64,000 nt of DNA from Dendrophyllia cribrosa (GCA_024195265.1 JAJLRJ010000008.1:20978958-21042957); one strand, 5' to 3'; shown: positions 44,053-56,399, numbered from the stretch's first letter. The notes: generated by a model not told the origin, from the sequence alone. Program-made: numbers and translations.

Positions 44053-47000
44053 CTGAAAAAGATGGCATCAAAAAATTATAGGGTGCTACGCTTAAAAGGA
44101 AGACAATAATTTAACGACTGTATTAACTTGCTAGCAAGGCACGGTGGCTAAAAGAGCTCCAAGTCAAAGTTTCAAGACTATAAAAGCATCCTCGTTCTAC
44201 GTTCTTTGCGGGGGTAAGGTACGATATTTTTCTCCCGTGATATTTTGTGTACTTAAACCTGACAAATAAAGGGTTAAGTGGGGCTATTCTGAGATGAACA
44301 AGCATTTAACCAGCGGCAGTAACAACGCCCTGGTCGCTTCATGATACAGAAACTGAAGCTACGTGTCAGTATGCAGTGAGGCAATTAGTCCAGTGTACTG
44401 AATTGATCGTTTCACCACACCGGAGTAAAGAGATGAATATCAAGGGTCCCAGTAGTAACGCAGTGGAACCACACTACCTTTAGCATCCCGCCGAAACACG
44501 TTTCTCAGGGGCAGTACGCAGCTCTTACAAGGTCTTCTCTGATTTGCTGACAAAACAATAGAACAAACAACACAACAATAGACCCTAGCCCTGAAAACAA
44601 TAGAGCTGCGTGATACCCAGGTCCAATGAAATTAGAGGTTGCTGCGTGGTATCTGTTTCTCCGGGTTACAGTTACGCAAGTAATTAACTACGTGCCATCC
44701 CAAACACTTATTTTCACAAGTTTCATTGACTGTTCTGAGTAACAATCACCTCAGAATGCTGAAACACTTAAAACCGCCTACCTTAGTATTTTCAGCAATT
44801 TCTGTTCCTTGTGGTAACAGTATTCCCGACGGCGCGTCATTGACGTCCAGTATACTGACCACCACCCCCTGTGTCAAGCTGTCGTTCCCGTTATCAGTTG
44901 TGGTAATGTTCAAGTGGTAAGTGTTTTGTACTTCATAATTAAATCTCACAAGAGTTTTTAGTCGATCGCCTTCAAAGCCAAATAATGCTTGTGGTGTGAC
45001 GCTGTAGGAGTGGTTTTGCCATCTGTCCTCGTCTATTGTCCTCAGTACGGCCACCACAGCTCCTGGGTTCAGATTCTCGGCAACCTAAGAAGGATCACAA
45101 TGGTAATGGTAATGAAAATAGTGGTACATTTATATACTTTATAGCCTGCGTATCTGGTGAATTTAAAATTCCTTATGTCCATGTTCAAATGCGGCGCTAT
45201 CAACCAAGTCGAGTCTCCTCCGGTTATATTTAATAGCACGCCAAATTTCACGGTCCTCCATACAAATCTAAGTCCCGGTATTAAGACCCGTGTCCGCCGG
45301 AGCAGATCTACTTAGAAACTAACCTCTTTTCGACTCCTGCGTACAAACTATTTACAACCAACAACCATTGTTTCGATAATTACCTCAAATTTCCCTGACG
45401 AAGACTCAATTCTGGCTGGCGGCTCATTGACATCCGTTAATTCCACAGTAAACTGCTGTTGAGTTGCTTCACCTCCCTGGTCCTGGCATTCAATATCCAC
45501 CAAAAAATCCGGACCATCCGGGGCTTCATAGTTTAACATCCGAGAATCCAACACTTTCAGTGCCAGACCGCTGACCAGGAACCTTCCACCAGCGTCGTTT
45601 CTTAATCCACAAGTGATGTTCTGAGGAACAAACGCTTCATCCGGATCTGTAACGTTTATTATACCCACCACAGTTCCAAGGGGAGAGTTTTCTGGAATCA
45701 CGCGGTTGCTCAGAGATATAGACGTGGGAGCCTCGTTTACATTCGTGACGTAAATGGTAAAACTTTGATTGACAGCCAAGGAGTTGTTTGTGTCTTTCGT
45801 CCGCACGGCGATCTGGTGGCTCTGAGCCATTTCAAAGTCCAGCGGCCGACGTGTCATAAGCTTCCAAGTGTAATGGACGTTTGTTGGACGAAGCTTAAAT
45901 AAGAAGAATTCAAAACACAACCATATGAGCACGGCGCTATAGCAGCAAATGTTGTAAAACCTGCTACTTGTAATACCATTATGACAACTTCATGACTGAA
46001 CTTCATGACGAAAGTTACTCAGGGATATACTGAGAAAACGGCTCCTTTTTCAATTTGTGTTGGTGTTCTGGGACAAGTTAATAATTGTTATAAAGAATTT
46101 TTTGTAAATAACTCAACATGGGAGGGATAAAATATTATTTCCTTAGAAAACTCGTGTATCGTTACGTCTCTCATTTTATCAAAATACCATGGAATCATCA
46201 CAAGCTTTTGTAATTTTCCACGATTTTCTTATAAAATAGAAAGTTATCTAGGTTGAAACACTTACATAAATGAGCCTGTGAGTCATACGATTTTTGGGAC
46301 AGACATGGAAACGAGACAAATGTGTCAATAACACTCGCCTCCAACAGAAGAGAAAGAACGTCTCTTATAATAGGTTTTTTTTTTCACCTCAAAAGCGGAT
46401 CCAGGATCATAAAGGAGCTCAATAGATAGGGGGCTCTGCTGAGGGTCCTTCAGAGTGATAACACCCACCAAGGTACCAGCCAGGCCCTCGATCACGTGAT
46501 TATGATGGAGTAACAAGTGTTCCGGAGGTTCATACACGTCAATCACCTACAAGCGATCAATGAAAGAAAAAGGTTTTAATAGTTCGTAAAAGTTGTTATT
46601 TTTTATTAGGGGAAAACGTTACTGGACCGTGTTAAAAAGTTCGAGAGTTGATACAGTTCAAAGTATTCAATCAGAAATTCAGCAGCTTAACTTATGTCAG
46701 ATTAGCATTCTTCGCAGCAAATTTATCAGCAAACATTTACTACATGGTGGCGCGAAGTTGAGTTTAATACGACGATAACCGAATGGTTTCATCCGGGTCT
46801 TACATTGTGCAATATTTCGTTTATTTCGTTTTACTGCGAGACAAGTTGATAGAAAAGTTGTTTATCTCCATCCGAAAGTGATTCTTCTTTCCACAAAGAT
46901 TGGGTCAAACAAAGATCAAAGGCTCCTGTGAGCCAACCCGTGAATACGAAACAGCCTAAGGATCCTTCAGGACCCTTCCCTCTTTAACTCTCCTAAACGT

Positions 47001-50000
47001 TTTGCACCACCGGCCCCCCACCCCCATCCCCCTGTGTCCAACTCCCCACCCTCCCCTCACTCCAATCCCGTCCCAATGGGTAAGGCAGGTGACCATTACA
47101 AATCGAGGACTCAATGTCAATGTCATCGAAGGTTCGATGCTACTAATCGACCAAATGAACATTTGCATATTGTCCCCGTATGCTATATAACTCATTCAAC
47201 GCTTCACGCATTCACGAGTTAAAAATGAACAGAGTTTAAATACGCATCAGCCCAATACCGAGTTTGCAGTAATGATTTTGAGACCATCACTAAACATGTG
47301 AAGACTAATGTCTCAAAACTGTTTTCTTACTTGAATGGCGAACACTTCAAAATTAGTCGCCCCGCCACTGCCATACACACGGATTATGACTTGGTACTCA
47401 TTCTGCTGCTCATAATCCAGTGGCCGTGTTGTCACCAGGTTTTTAGAATTCAGAGCATTTCCGCTGACCAAAGCAAAAGTTCCATTCCCATCATCGTCAA
47501 GCTGAAAGACTAAAGCATCGTTTAAATCGGAAGTACTTGCCGTGACACGCCCAACAATACTGCCCGAAGGCTTATTTTCCTTCACGTGTGTAGAATTCAA
47601 CGAGATGTTCACCTGCGATAGCAAAAGGTTGCTCCTCACTTCGATAAACAGCCTTGTTGGAAAGCTAATATCATCCCCATCGTGACAGAACACGTCGAGA
47701 GGTTGGCGAGACGACGTTGCCTTTATCAACGATTTTCTAACAAAAAGTTGAAGACCGCGGACCTCGAATAAGCTGTCAGGATCCAGAAGATAGCAGACAT
47801 GAGAATCGTTCTGATCTTCGTCGACGACAGTAAATGTCCCCACCAGACTCCCAACAGAAGCATTGGAGCTCACGATCTGGTGTGATAAGTACACTGCACT
47901 GGGTGCATCATTTGCGTCCAGAACACTGATATTAAAGTTTCTCTCGATACTAAGCCCTCCTTTATCTCTGCATCTGATCTCAACTCTTATCAAATGCGAG
48001 CTATCTAGCGTCTCATAATCGATTTCCCCGTTAACCAGCAAAGCATCGTTTTCAATTTTAAAGATGACATTGTCGCTGACGACGTCGCATTTTCCAGAAT
48101 CACCTTGATCCGGGTCTTTCATTGTTACGTTAGCCACGCGATAGCCAAGCCGTCGATTCTCTTCCACACATATCCCGGATGACGACACGCAAGGCTTTCT
48201 GGGGCGAACAATGATGTTCGTTGGTGGTTCATTCTTGTCAAGAACTGTGATATTAAAGGTTTGTTCAAACGAAAGCCCAGCGCCATCGGTCGTTCTCAGA
48301 CGAATTGTGAATGGGTTTACCGTTGTTTCATAATCAACATCTGCGGAAATTTTCAGGGTTTGGCCTTCAACCGAGAAGACACTTTTTGGATTGGCTACTA
48401 GCACGAACGTGTGATTATCGCGGAGGTCTGGATCCCGCGCGCTCAAGGAACCAACCACAGTGTTTAATGGCGTATGCTCGAGAAAGGAATCCGCAGACAA
48501 GACAATACCACTTGGATTTTCATTAACATCGACGACGCGAATCTGAATCTCAGACGTCACGGTGCTACCGACAGGATCGGTAGAGCGCACGCGCAGTGTC
48601 CACAGATCACGTGATTCAAAGTCTAATTTCTCGGCCCAGGCTACCACGAGTGAGGATTCGTTGATGGCAAACACTTCGCTATCTTCCACGATGGAATACA
48701 CGTGAGACTGACCAATATCTTCGTCTACTGTCGTGAAGTTACCAATCACAGAACGGTTGCGGGTTCCGTCAGAGCTATCCTTTGTGTACTCACGGATTAA
48801 GCCCCCGTTAAAAATGAGCCTTGTCGGAGGATCATTAGAGTCCATAACGGTGATGTTCAATACCGATACACTTGCTAGTCTGGGAGAACCATCGTCTTTA
48901 GCCTCAACTGTTACACTAAAGCTAGAAGTTTCTTCGTAATTCAGTTTGGAATGGAGCCGCAGTTCTTGGCGAAAGATCCGAAATCTGTCCCCGGCATTAG
49001 TGAGCAGAGTGTAAGTAACTTCTTGCCCTGAATCGACATCTGAACAGTTAATCACACCGATTACAGTTCCAAGGGAGGCGTTCTCATGCACCTCTGACGA
49101 GGATATGGTTGGAGCGCCTGTTAAAAGGAGAGAACAAATTAAAATTCTCGGTCATGATGTCATAACCCAAGCAGCTTCAAGGGGTGATCATAGCCAGGAG
49201 CTCATACTGAGCTACTTTAAAGAAAATCAGAGATGAAACTTCTATCGCCCGGCCGGTTGGATGTTTTTGTTTTCACTTCTGTTTGGTTCAAATTGTTAGT
49301 TAGAGCGCTTGCCATTTGTTAGAACTCGCCGGACAGACCGGTCAATTTGTAACTAGAATACGGAATTTTGGAGACTTGTTCCTACAAGTCCATCAACATA
49401 GGCACGCATTGCGTGCATGAGCTATTTTGAAAATTACCTAAATGATATGAAACGGTGAAAGCAACAAAACAGCGGAAGTAAACTCGCACAAATAACCGCT
49501 TGCAGATATACGTTTTTCAAATCCTCCAGCCCGCCCACTACCACAAAAAAAATACCGAGATAACCAACTGGGTCCCGTTTCTCGAAAGTCCCGATAACTT
49601 TTCGGGCCCGGAAAGCCATGTGCGCAATGTATTTATTAAAGATTAAAATTTTGTTGGTTTTTAAAGCTAAGCAATAAAATTCTAAATTGACAAAACAAGT
49701 CGGGCTGGTTTGAGGGCTAAAAAATGCATCACCATTTTATAGATTCTGATTTTAATATAGTTCCGGGCCCGAAAAAAAAGGGACTTTCGAGAAACCGGCC
49801 CTCTGGGACCAAAACTCTATTTAGGTGGAAAAATGCAAAGTTTGCTTTTGTATTCTAGCCTAAAGGGTTAGGTATAGGTGGGAACAAAATCACAAGTTTT
49901 GGCTAGCTTTTTTTCACGGGATTTCCGGTGTTATTTTTTGACGAAACTACGGCCCCAGTGAAATGAGCAACTTGTTTCAGTAATCAGTGTATTAAATGTC

Positions 50001-53000
50001 AACCAGAAAAGTCCTGCACAGAAATTTGATGCATCCAAATTGAAGGCTTATTATTTCCTGGAAATTTGTATCTAGTCTTTTTTTAAAGGTTTCTTTTATT
50101 ATTCACAAAAGAAACGTGGAAAAGGTTCCCTTTGGCCTGGAAGACGCAAACTAATAGCGGAGCTCTGCGGGCCAAAGGCCCGCGCGTAGCCCCATACTCA
50201 TAGAACCTAGAACCTATGCCCGTCATTTTTCATGGTCATGGCTAGCGGAATGTTTCGCGGGCGCGTGCGTGTGCGGCCCGCCCGCCGCGGCCCGCCCGTG
50301 TCACAACATCCGGGATCTTAGCAATTTTGAAAGCAAACCGAGGCCGAGGCTTTGTTTTTCGCGCGGCCACACAGCCGTGAGCTTGGTAAACACTTTAGTT
50401 AGATTGTTGTGTTTAGCGGAGAATTAAAGTCGTTATTTCCCTGCAGTTTTTAGCGGTTTGCTACTCAAGATAGGGATACTAATTAAGACATACTCAGAAG
50501 CCGCTTTAGTGGAAAAAGAAGAGCTTTCAGGGATAAAATCTTGCTTCGAGGATGAGAGCAATGCGGGGAGATGTTTGTCATTTCGGGTTTCAGAACTGAA
50601 GAAGCGGAGATTTAAGCTTAAAGAATTCACAACAGTGGAGGGACTTAAAGGTAAAACAAAATACATTTTTCGATGGGAATTTATGTTGATATCAATCTGT
50701 GATTGACTTTTTCTTTGTGTTCTCGCTAGTTTTGGAGAATTGTTTATGAAACGTTCTCAAATTCAGTCGTATTGATTTCTTTCATCGAAGACAGCTCGGC
50801 CTCGATGAGCTATAATATATTTCTTCCTTCGCTGTCAAATTACGTCGGATATACGACGCGTCATTTGTTTCAACGCATTGCTGATCATCGATACTCTGCC
50901 ATTGGTCGCCACCTGAGAGATACCCATGGGAACATTGACTTACTCAATGAGAGCCAATTTAGAATTACCAATTTACGATTATTTATCGTAAAATACATGC
51001 ACTTTAAGATTAATTATCGTAAAATACCATGTAATTTACGATTATTCATCGTAAAATACCATGCAATTTACGATTATTTATCGTAAAATACCATGCAATT
51101 TACGATTATTTATCGTAAAATACCATGCAATTTACGATTATTTCTCGTAAAATACCATGCAATTTACGATTATTTCTCGTAAAATACCACGCAATTTACG
51201 ATTAATTATCGTAAAATGCCGTGCAATTTACGATTATTTCTCGTAAAATACCACGCAATTTACGATTATCTCACGTAAAATAGCATGCAATTTACGATTA
51301 ATTCTCGTAAAATACAATGCAATTTACGATTATTTATCGTAAAATATATGCCGTTTACGATTAATTATCGAAAAATACCATGCAATTTACGATTATTTAT
51401 CGTAAAATACAATGCAGTTTACGATTAATTATCGCAAAATGCCATGCAATTTATGATTAATTATCGCAAAATGCCATGCAATTTACGATTAATTATCGTA
51501 AAATACAATGCGGTTTACGATTAATTATCGTAAAGTACCATGGAATTTACGATTATTTCTCGTTAAATACCACGCAATTTACGATTATCTCACGTAAAAT
51601 AGCATGCAATTTACGATTAATTCTCGTAAATTACAATGCAGTTTACGATTAATTATCGTAAAATACCATGCAATTTACGATTAATTATCGTGAAATGCCC
51701 TGCAATTTACGATTATTTATCGCAAAATACATGCACTTTACGATTAATAATCGTAAAATACCATGCAATTTACGATTTTTCATCGTAAAATAGCATGCAA
51801 TTTACGATTATTTCTCGTAAAATACCATGCAATTTACGATTATTTCTCGTAAAATACCACGCAATTTACGATTAATTATCGCAAAATGCCGTGCAATTTA
51901 CGATTATTTATCGTAAAATACGTGCCGTTTACGATTAATTATCGAAAAATACCATGCACTTTACGATTATTTATCGTAATACAATGCAGTTTACGATTGT
52001 CGTAAAATACCATGCAATTTACGATTATTTCTCGTAAAATACCACGCAGTTTACGATTATCTCACGTAAAATAGCTTGCACTTTACGATTAATTATCGTA
52101 AAATACAATGCAATTTACGATTATTTATCGTAAAATACATGCCGTTTACGATTAATTATCGAAAAATACCATGCAATTTACGATTATTTATCGTAAAATA
52201 CAATGCAGTTTACGATTAATTATCGCAAAATGCTATGCAATTTACGATTATTTCTCGTAAAATACCATGCAATTTATGATTAATTATCGCAAAATGCCAT
52301 GCAATTTACGATTATTTATCGTAAAATACATGTCGTTTACGATTAATTATCGAAAAATAGCATGCAATTTACGATTATTTATCGTAAAATACAATGCAGT
52401 TTACGTACCAGCTAGTTACAAGATTTAGTTAAAATTAATAACCATCGGTAAACTCTGATATACGGCCTTTTTCTCAACGATAAGTACAAAGTAGGCATCG
52501 ATTTGTATTTTTCAGTACTCTGGTACTCTAGTATTTTAATTTGACACAGTGGAAATGCTATTTTATAATTTGCGTGCGATCGCTAAGTGTGCTGTCTCCT
52601 TGGTTTAGAAGGTTTACGCGCTTGTTTGTTAGACTGCTCACACTATACCAATACTCCCTATTATCAAACCGTGAAATAAGGCGCATGCAGATTCCCAAGA
52701 CATTTATTTTCCAATATGCTTAATGTGTACAACGACGCCCAAGTATATGCTCCCACAGCGTCTTGTTAACTATATATATTAATAACTTACTTGGTGGTTC
52801 ATTAACATCAGTAACGTGAACAGTCAGGTTCTGAGTGACGGACAGCTGCGGCACACCACTGTCTGTAGCCATGACAACCACTGTGTACACTGACTGTCTT
52901 TCATAATCCAACTCACCACTCACAATCAACATGCCAGCACTACTGTCTACTCTAAACACACCAGCTCCATCGATCAAAAAATATGTAAATAATTGTTCTT

Positions 53001-53224
53001 CGTCATCGTCGACTGTGGTCAGTCCGCCTACAACAGTACTTGGTGGCGAGTTTTCAGGAATGAAAGGTGAAGAGAGCAAGATTCGGAGAGGAGGATTGTT
53101 GGAGCCTGGGATCTGACTTGCGCACTGTGCCATGACACTCCACTGGCCTGACGCTTGACACATGATGATGTTTGAGCCAATCAGGAATCCCTTTGAACAA
53201 GTGAGTGTGCAAACTTTACCAAAC
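41044..53224 (-). CDS. Large transmembrane cadherin with EGF-like repeats (last six exons; 5' end outside or unresolved)
   Basis: Six exons join in frame through GT-AG introns: 53224-52791, 49117-47331, 46546-46388, 45893-45384, 45084-44782, 44052-41044, about 2066 codons. The first join uses phase 1, all others phase 0. Product, in order: the end of a sushi/CCP domain; about 15 cadherin repeats with DVNEPP-type linkers and IPENSPLGT-like strands; about six EGF-like units; one membrane span; and a tail of about 130 residues. Cadherin repeats bind calcium and mediate adhesion outside the cell; EGF units act as spacers or partner sites. The tail lacks a catenin-binding region that I can recognise, and no laminin G domain is present, so this is neither a classical nor a typical Fat or CELSR cadherin. 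Signal peptide and N-terminus are not in these exons. Introns carry satellites and MITEs. Confidence 0.88.
44782..45084 (-). CDS. Cadherin gene, internal exon (one repeat)
   Basis: 101 codons, phase 0 at both ends, acceptor TTCTTAG and donor GTAGGC. Encodes VAENLNPGAVVAVLRTIDED through SILDVNDAPSG to AENTK, that is the end of one repeat and the start of the next. Confidence 0.85.
45384..45893 (-). CDS. Cadherin gene, internal exon (one and a half repeats)
   Basis: 170 codons, phase 0, acceptor TTATTTAAG and donor GTAATT. Contains YVTNVNEAPTSISLS, VIPENSPLGTVVGIINVTDP and ELTDVNEPPARI. Confidence 0.85.
46388..46546 (-). CDS. Cadherin gene, short internal exon
   Basis: 53 codons, phase 0, acceptor TTGTAG, donor GTGAAA. 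It starts VIDVYEPPEHLL, the linker of a cadherin repeat, with GTG at the boundary not being a start codon. Confidence 0.75.
47331..49117 (-). CDS. Cadherin gene, large internal exon (about five and a half repeats)
   Basis: 1787 nt, acceptor TTTTAACAG, donor GTAAGA. Linkers seen in order: VMDSNDPPT, VVDVNENPS, VLDKNEPPT, VLDANDAPS, then a degenerate linker (IEVRSNLLLSQ) and the start of the last repeat. One repeat contains an unusual cysteine pair (PCVSSSGIC). Confidence 0.9.
49570..49802. mobile_element. MITE with GTTTCTCGAAAGTCCC ends, in cadherin intron
   Basis: GGGTCCCGTTTCTCGAAAGT opens and ACTTTCGAGAAACCGGCCC closes; inner TCGGGCCCGGAA / TTCCGGGCCCGA is also inverted. Confidence 0.65.
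50140..50770 (+). other. GC-rich, CpG-rich intronic segment with an open frame
   Basis: From about 50240 to 50380 the DNA is strongly CpG-rich. A plus-strand frame without ATG (50458-50706) reaches CTTAAAG followed by GTAAAA, a possible splice donor at about 50651. It is antisense to the cadherin gene. Peptide unrecognised; possibly the promoter and first exon of a retroelement or antisense transcript. Confidence 0.25.
50822..50969 (+). pseudogene. GIY-YIG domain fragment of a Penelope-like element
   Basis: Encodes NYVGYTTRHLFQRIADHRYS and AIGRHLRDTHG, the recognisable core of the GIY-YIG nuclease at the C-terminus of cnidarian Penelope-like retroelements (family knowledge). The reverse transcriptase part is absent. 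The fragment ends exactly where the 32-bp satellite begins. Confidence 0.6.
50971..52405. repeat. 32-bp palindromic satellite, about 45 units, in a cadherin intron
   Basis: Units such as ATTTACGATTATTTATCG followed by TAAAATACCATGCA repeat with period 32 (for example 51067 and 51099). Each unit contains inverted 8-mers TTTACGAT / ATCGTAAA around a 4-6 nt spacer. The centres (TATTT, TAATT, TATTTC) and the CCATGCA / CAATGCAG / CATGCCG linkers vary in patterned order. No spacers of unique sequence, so it is not a CRISPR array. Confidence 0.95.
52791..53224 (-). CDS. Cadherin gene, first exon in window: sushi domain end plus one cadherin repeat
   Basis: Acceptor TGTGTTTTCAG, donor GTAAGT. The first 35 residues (VCTLTCSKGF..GQWSVMAQC) are the last three-cysteine part of a sushi/CCP domain; a full cadherin repeat ending HVTDVNEPPS follows. 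The exon is open 5', so at least one more upstream exon must exist beyond 53224. Confidence 0.85.
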
Positions 53225-53349
53225 CTGAAAACACAGAAGAAGTTATTCAACCTTGGTTGATCCGTTTGCAATTTCTAATACCACTCAGTGTCAATTCCTA
53301 AGTTGCGTAATGTGGTTTTACATTTTGAGTCTGTGAATGGATGCTGAAT

Positions 53350-53940
53350 TTCAGCATTCAAATGAAAGCTGCTGAGCAGTTTCTTATGCTTTTTTCGTTT
53401 TTTTTGCTGTAAAAGGTGGTTCTAACCTTTGAAATCCTAGTGTGTGACCATTCAAATGAAAGCTACAGAGCAGTACTCTCCTGTGCAGGGGCGTAGCTAG
53501 GGGGGGGGGGGGGGGATCCTGGGGTGCCCGTGACCCCCCCTTTGTGAGATAATTTTAGTAAAGCACAGTGTGGATGTCGACATGACAATTTGGTAAGTAC
53601 CCTGGCTGTGACACGGTGTGACACCCCCCCCCCCCCCCCCCCCCCCCCCACCTACCCCGCCTTTAAAAAATCCTAGCTACGCCCCTGCCGTGCTTCTCAG
53701 CGGCGTTTATTTACAAGGTGCGGGTTCTAGCTTTTGCATCTGGGAACGAAATCCTAAAGTGTGACCATTCAAACGAAAGCTAATGAGCAGGACTTTCTTG
53801 AAGAATTGTTCGATATACTGTACAAGGTGGTTCTAATCTTTGAAATTCTAGTGTGGGATCATTCAAATGAAAGCTAATGAGTAGTGCTTTCTTGTGGTAT
53901 TGTTCAATATGCTGTGCAAGGTGGTTCTTTCCTTTCCTTT
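53350..53940. repeat. 94-bp minisatellite (four units) interrupted by a hAT-like insertion
   Basis: ATTCAAATGAAAGCT recurs at 53356, 53450, 53767 and 53861. The first and last pairs are spaced 94 bp; the middle gap is enlarged by the element at 53486-53687. Units also share CAAGGTGGTTCTAAYCTTTG and AGTGTGWGACC. Confidence 0.7.
53486..53687. mobile_element. hAT-like MITE with CAGGGGCGTAGCTAGG ends
   Basis: The two ends are exact complements over 16 bp, enclosing G and C homopolymer runs. CAGGGGC ends are typical of hAT elements. A clean 8-bp target duplication is not visible. Confidence 0.75.
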
Positions 53941-54446
53941 CCCTGTAAATTTGAGGTTTTTGTGGCTACTGGTGTAATACCAGTACCACATTGTCATCGG
54001 GTTGTAAGTACGTCCGTAAGTCCGTAAGATGTAAGACCGGAAGTAATGTAATTTATGTCAGTTTCGACCGTGGAGTTCCTGAAAAAATGCTTCCACGAGT
54101 CACTTTATAAAGGTTTTCCTGACCATGTGGCGAATTTTGAATCGTTCCATAAACGTTTTCCCTCTGGAATCGTCAGTAAAAATATTTATCGAGCGTGTAA
54201 CAGCCGCCATCTTGGAGAAATGATGTCAATTCCTTAAATAAATATTATTTGAATCCAGCAACCTATTTTTATTACATCTAGTGTTTTCTAAAATTTCCGA
54301 CTTTTCCTGTGTATGTAAAATGCCAGTCTTATCCGTAAGGATGATTCACATAATGTTTTCGCGAATCAAAAAAATCTCGAAAGCAAACAAATTCAGAAAG
54401 CACTATTTCATTTAATTATATTTACTAGCGCGCCTTTACCGTGATT

Positions 54447-55574
54447 ATAGAGTGTGTGCGTTCACGTGACCCTTGAATTACCGTCCGCCATGTTGGAGGT
54501 CCACTTTGATGGGTTTTCCCTGTGTTTACCTTCTAGAGAGCAGGCAGTGCGAGCGCTTTTGAAATCATAACTCGCGTTTCCTTAACGTTGTGAATTAAAA
54601 TCGAAAAGGTAGCTAATGTACAGTGCTTTTTTGTCATTTGTGCTAATTTAAATCCCAAAACCCCTTTTCTTTCGATACTAGGGCCGAATTTGTTTCGATC
54701 AATTCGATTTGCCGATTTGCTGGCCCATTTTTTTTAAAACCTTGAAAACATTATCACAGAGTAAAAAATCAGCCACACTTATAAAATCGGTTTTACGTCA
54801 ACAATATTATTTTCTTATAAAATGGAATCATTTTCATGGTCGCGACAAATCGTACAATCAGTCTTGTAGCATTTCTATAGCTGCAGTTTGTCGGTTCCTT
54901 GAGTGCACGCTGCAATTTGTCTGCACGAAATTTTGTTTCGAAGTGGTTCCTGTGGGGAACTTGTTCCCCGGGTGCTTACTATTAAGCCAAGAAAACCGGT
55001 ATTTTCGGTTGGAAAGCAAAAGGTACGGTTGATTTTCAGGGAATTTGGGTTGAACTAGTGGGAAAGCTTCAGCGATTAGTAGAGTGAGCCCGGCAGCCGG
55101 GCACATTCAAAGGAGTCTTTAAAAATGCCTCTGAGAAATTCTCGCAACGAATTTTCACGAAAAGCTTCATTTAAACCTCCTAAGAGTATTCTATCTTTGT
55201 TTAGAAATGCCAAGCGCTTCGAAAAGTTATTATGGTTTTGTAGTTGACGAATTCTCAGAGCTTGTGCATACTATAAAATCGCTGTGTTCTCGACACTTAA
55301 CTGAAATCTGAGTGTCGAGAACATAGCGATTTTATAGTATGCACAAGCTCGGAGAATTCGTCAACTACAAAACTAAAATAATTTTTCGAAGCGCTTGGCA
55401 TTTCCAAACAAAGATAGAATACTCACAGGATGTTTCTGAATGAGGCCTTCGAGATTTTAGCATATTTGACAGCATCGGTTGCTCAAGTTATGTTGTTTCA
55501 GTCACCATTTTGATTACGTCAGTCCTCCAACATGGCCGCCGGTAAGTTTGTGACGTCATCCGCACACACACTAT
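54447..55574. mobile_element. 1.13-kb inverted-repeat element containing a long foldback
   Basis: The outer ends are ATAGAGTGTGTGCG and CGCACACACACTAT, with inner GCCATGTTGGAGG / CCTCCAACATGGC. Inside, 55185-55297 and 55311-55423 are near-perfect inverted arms of 113 bp around a 13-nt loop. Open frames crossing it lack ATG or any motif. Confidence 0.75.
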
Positions 55575-55752
55575 TGGCTTCACGAAGAAAACATTCGAAC
55601 AAGTTTGCTCGCAATTTGCTTTTAAGTATTAAATTGGAAAGCTTCTTCCAATTATTTTATATTTCCTTCAAGGTTTAACGCATCAACTAACATTAGGAAG
55701 AGCGGCATAAAAGTTTGGACATTCGTGTAAGCCGTATATTACTAAGCTTATA

Positions 55753-56395
55753 CAGTCAACTCTCTCTTAACGACCACTCTATTAAGCGACCACCTCCCTT
55801 AAGCGACCACTTTGTAAATAACCGTTTTGTTTCTCAGTCAAATACTGTTTAGAAAACTCTCTATTAAGCGACCACTTCTCAAATTTCTTAAGCGACCGCG
55901 ACCACTTTCGAGGCCAAAAATTTGACCAATTCTTTTGTTTTGTGTTTCCGTTAAGCGACCACCCCCAAGATTGTTACGAAATCCTTGCGAATTCCTTCAT
56001 GAAAATCTAGGTTTCATGGAGAAGCTATAAAATGCCACGAGGAAAACAGATGCATAGTATTATAATTGGAAGTTTAAGTAAACTGATTTTAAGTGATTTA
56101 CAACAAGGAATTTCCGGAACACATTTCGAAGTTCAAACGTACATGTTTCAAAAACCAAGAATGAATAAGCGAGTAGCGTATTGTAGTTGTAGTATATTGT
56201 CTGATTTAGAATAAGTTTTCTCAAGGGAGCTATGTATATTTGCTACATTTAAACTGATAAGGCAATAAATAGTAATAATTAGTGGATGCATGCAGTTTTT
56301 GGCTTATTGTCTTGATTTTTCTATTAAGCGACCACCTCCATTAAGCGACCACTTTTTCCTGCACCAAGGGTGGTCGCTTAAGAGAGAGTTGACTG
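55753..56395. mobile_element. Pogo/Tigger-like MITE with TA target
   Basis: TA flanks both sides. CAGTCAACTCTCTCTTAA is at the left and its exact complement at the right. The phrase TTAAGCGACCAC recurs seven or so times inside, in both orientations. A 60-codon ATG frame at 56032-56214 (MPRGKQMHSIII start) could be a remnant of a transposase N-terminus, but this is not certain. Confidence 0.75.
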
Positions 56396-56399
56396 TATC

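Noticed and set aside
44746..44781. Extension of the cadherin exon to the next stop
   Set aside because: The GTAGGC donor at 44781 and phase agreement with 44052 show the exon ends at 44782.
50971..52405. CRISPR-like array of 32-bp repeats
   Set aside because: There are no unique spacers, the units are contiguous, and the context is a eukaryotic intron.
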